The position numbers and the translations under genes were made by a program. Shown piece by piece: positions 62,600 to 64,000 of a stretch of DNA of 64,000 nucleotides; position 1 is the first letter of the stretch; each line of letters starts with the position of its first letter. Source of the stretch: Bacillus sp. sid0103 (GTDB taxonomy: Bacteria; Bacillota; Bacilli; Bacillales_B; DSM-18226). Below the pieces are notes generated by a model. That model was not told the DNA's origin. It ran no database searches and worked only from the letters and a program-made list of their open reading frames with translations. Where the stretch lies: the NCBI RefSeq assembly GCF_019219025.1, contig NZ_JAHUWN010000004.1, positions 1 through 64,000 on the forward strand, written 5' to 3'.

Positions 62600-64000
62600 T
62601 TAGGCGATATCAAATAGTGATTCTTGAACAGGGTCTCCGTGCAAATCTCCTTGTTCATCCCCTTCAATCCCCTTTTCAAACAATACTTCCTCATTAAACT
62701 CCAACTTCTTGCCGTCCCATCTCCAAGGTTCAGAGAAAACATACTGTTCTACTTTGTCAAAGCTTAATTCGTAGATATTAATCCCTGAAACCGTCGGATA
62801 GTCTGCCCATAGTGCCTGCGAGGTTAGGATATAGTTAAATCCTAGACGTTCCATTAAGCTGAACATTTCCGATATGTTCTCTTCATCCACACCAGCAAAG
62901 GCTTCATCTAGCGCAATGATATAAGGCGCATCTGGTGATGACGTATTGTATTTGGAATAGGCGGCTGAAAATAGCGGGATGTAAATTGCCATTGCTTTTT
63001 CTCCACCACTTAAGATGTTGAGATTCTTTTCATCCAACACTTTTTCCTTACTGCCTTCCAAAGTATACATGATTTTAAATTTGTACCAATCACGGTAATC
63101 CAATACCTGTTTTAGTGCTTGTTCTAAATTCTCGGCAGTATCTTCCTTCGACGTGCTTTTCCTATCCAACCGTTCTTTCGCTAGGTTGATTTTACTCATA
63201 AAGTGTTTACTCAATGCTTCTATATCGGTATCTCGTAAGGTGCTAAAATCCCGCCCCAGTAAACTGACCAATTGCGAAGTCGTCAGATGGTCCTCAGCAT
63301 TTCTATCGTTTTTATCGATTGGTTCCCATAGTAATCTGAGTTCAATGGAATTGTTTAATGATTTCATGAACGTATTAATATCGTTTTTCCAATCCACCGC
63401 TTTACCGATGAGGTCTTTTATTTTTTCTCCGAGTCCTTGAATCATAACCTTCTTAATCAATGTTTCTTCATCTTGTTTCAAGAAGGAGCGCTGTTGTGTT
63501 TCCAAGTCTTGAAGGTAGTCATAAAACTCTTTCGGATTCTTTTTGGAACCATTCACGAGCAAGGTAACCCTTAGTCGTTTTCGGGCATTGTTAATTATGT
63601 GTATCCTGTCGGCTTTATCCGGGAACTCCCCAACGGTAATAAGTCGTGTTCCGGATACGATCTCTTGAGAGGATGGAAGGTATCCTTCTAAATCTTTCGA
63701 CCTGAAATCCAATACAGCGCGATCCATTTCTCTTTGCGCCTCCGTAATATTCGATTCCTTCTGGTACTCTTGAGCCACTTTTTCAAGACTCTTTTCCCAT
63801 TCGATACGATTGTTTTTCAATTCTAGTCCAAAGACCTCTTCCTGAATATCCAACTGTCTATTTAAGAAAATCAATTCTGTTTCCGCTTTTTCAATCTGTT
63901 CTTTGGTAGTTGTTTTCTTTTGCTCAAGGATTGGTTCTTCTTTATTTTTATCTTTTTCCTCTTTTTCTAAATCTTTGATAGCAGTCCGAAGTTTTTCAAT
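62600..64000 (-). CDS. jetC: Wadjet JetC SMC-like ATPase (3' part, runs off window)
   Basis: The frame is open to the right edge; only the last about 467 codons are inside. Seen: the coiled-coil arm, then the C-terminal ATPase half with signature LNILSGGEKAMAIYIPLFSAAYSKY and Walker B APYIIALDEAFAGVDEENISEMFSL, as in TIGR02680-type JetC. JetC with JetA/JetB loads on and extrudes plasmid DNA, and JetD cuts it. The rest of JetC and JetA/JetB must lie beyond 64,000. The TTG at 63874 is an internal codon, not a start. Confidence 0.93.
   Translation of the reverse strand: MEKLRTAIKDLEKEEKDKNKEEPILEQKKTTTKEQIEKAETELIFLNRQLDIQEEVFGLELKNNRIEWEKSLEKVAQEYQKESNITEAQREMDRAVLDFRSKDLEGYLPSSQEIVSGTRLITVGEFPDKADRIHIINNARKRLRVTLLVNGSKKNPKEFYDYLQDLETQQRSFLKQDEETLIKKVMIQGLGEKIKDLIGKAVDWKNDINTFMKSLNNSIELRLLWEPIDKNDRNAEDHLTTSQLVSLLGRDFSTLRDTDIEALSKHFMSKINLAKERLDRKSTSKEDTAENLEQALKQVLDYRDWYKFKIMYTLEGSKEKVLDEKNLNILSGGEKAMAIYIPLFSAAYSKYNTSSPDAPYIIALDEAFAGVDEENISEMFSLMERLGFNYILTSQALWADYPTVSGINIYELSFDKVEQYVFSEPWRWDGKKLEFNEEVLFEKGIEGDEQGDLHGDPVQESLFDIA

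Noticed and set aside
1..64000. CRISPR arrays, tRNA and rRNA genes
   Set aside because: No regularly spaced direct repeats, no tRNA-like cloverleaf with its conserved loops, and no rRNA sequence was seen.

Overview
The window reads as part of a low-GC Firmicute chromosome, most likely Bacillaceae. The signs are strong AGGAGG-type ribosome sites, frequent TTG and GTG starts, YkvA and YdbC homologues, a CcpA-type cre box, and Bacillus-like lipoproteins and insertion sequences. It is an accessory region: insertion sequences, truncated gene copies and helicase/nuclease genes outnumber housekeeping genes.

Layout. 0-2.2 kb: the end of an IS110 transposase, then a small tyrosine recombinase. 2.5-5.8 kb: a two-gene unit for a secreted Ca-repeat/DUF3289-like protein and a lipoprotein. 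6.7-10 kb: an IS3-family element sitting in the loop of a 17-bp palindrome and itself interrupted by an IS1182 element with a 9-bp target duplication. 10-15 kb: a DHFR-like reductase, a helicase remnant, a lone TnpB element, a Bcr/CflA pump and a YtkA-like lipoprotein. 14.95-19.65 kb: a putative composite element in which two inverted, internally deleted IS copies flank a GH101 endo-alpha-N-acetylgalactosaminidase with its own cre box and terminator. 19.9-27 kb: a NERD-helicase, two small unknown genes, helicase debris, a truncated HD protein and a DUF2726-type helicase. 27-34 kb: small stress or effector-binding proteins, a YafY-type regulator, an Old Yellow Enzyme and an MFS pump.

34.7-41.2 kb is a PQQ module: pqqA (23 codons), a small membrane protein, pqqB, pqqC, pqqD and pqqE, then a secreted protein and a lipid-anchored PQQ/haem-c dehydrogenase that is the likely user of the cofactor. 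41.7-46.4 kb: a methyltransferase and a LysR-SDR-MFS cassette with a clear LysR-type operator.

46.6-64 kb, all on the minus strand, looks like a defence island: a DUF4011-helicase-Vsr protein, a NERD/P-loop protein paired with a TPR/OB-like partner, a frameshifted PD-(D/E)xK gene, a RecQ-nuclease fusion overlapping an unrecognised 322-aa partner, YdbC, an HsdR remnant, and Wadjet JetD plus the 3' part of JetC running off the window. The two paired cassettes (51.4-56.1 kb and 57.3-60.2 kb) are the best candidates for undescribed defence systems. Two genes (pqqB and the 2.6-kb lipoprotein) appear to start at AUU codons coupled to the upstream stop.
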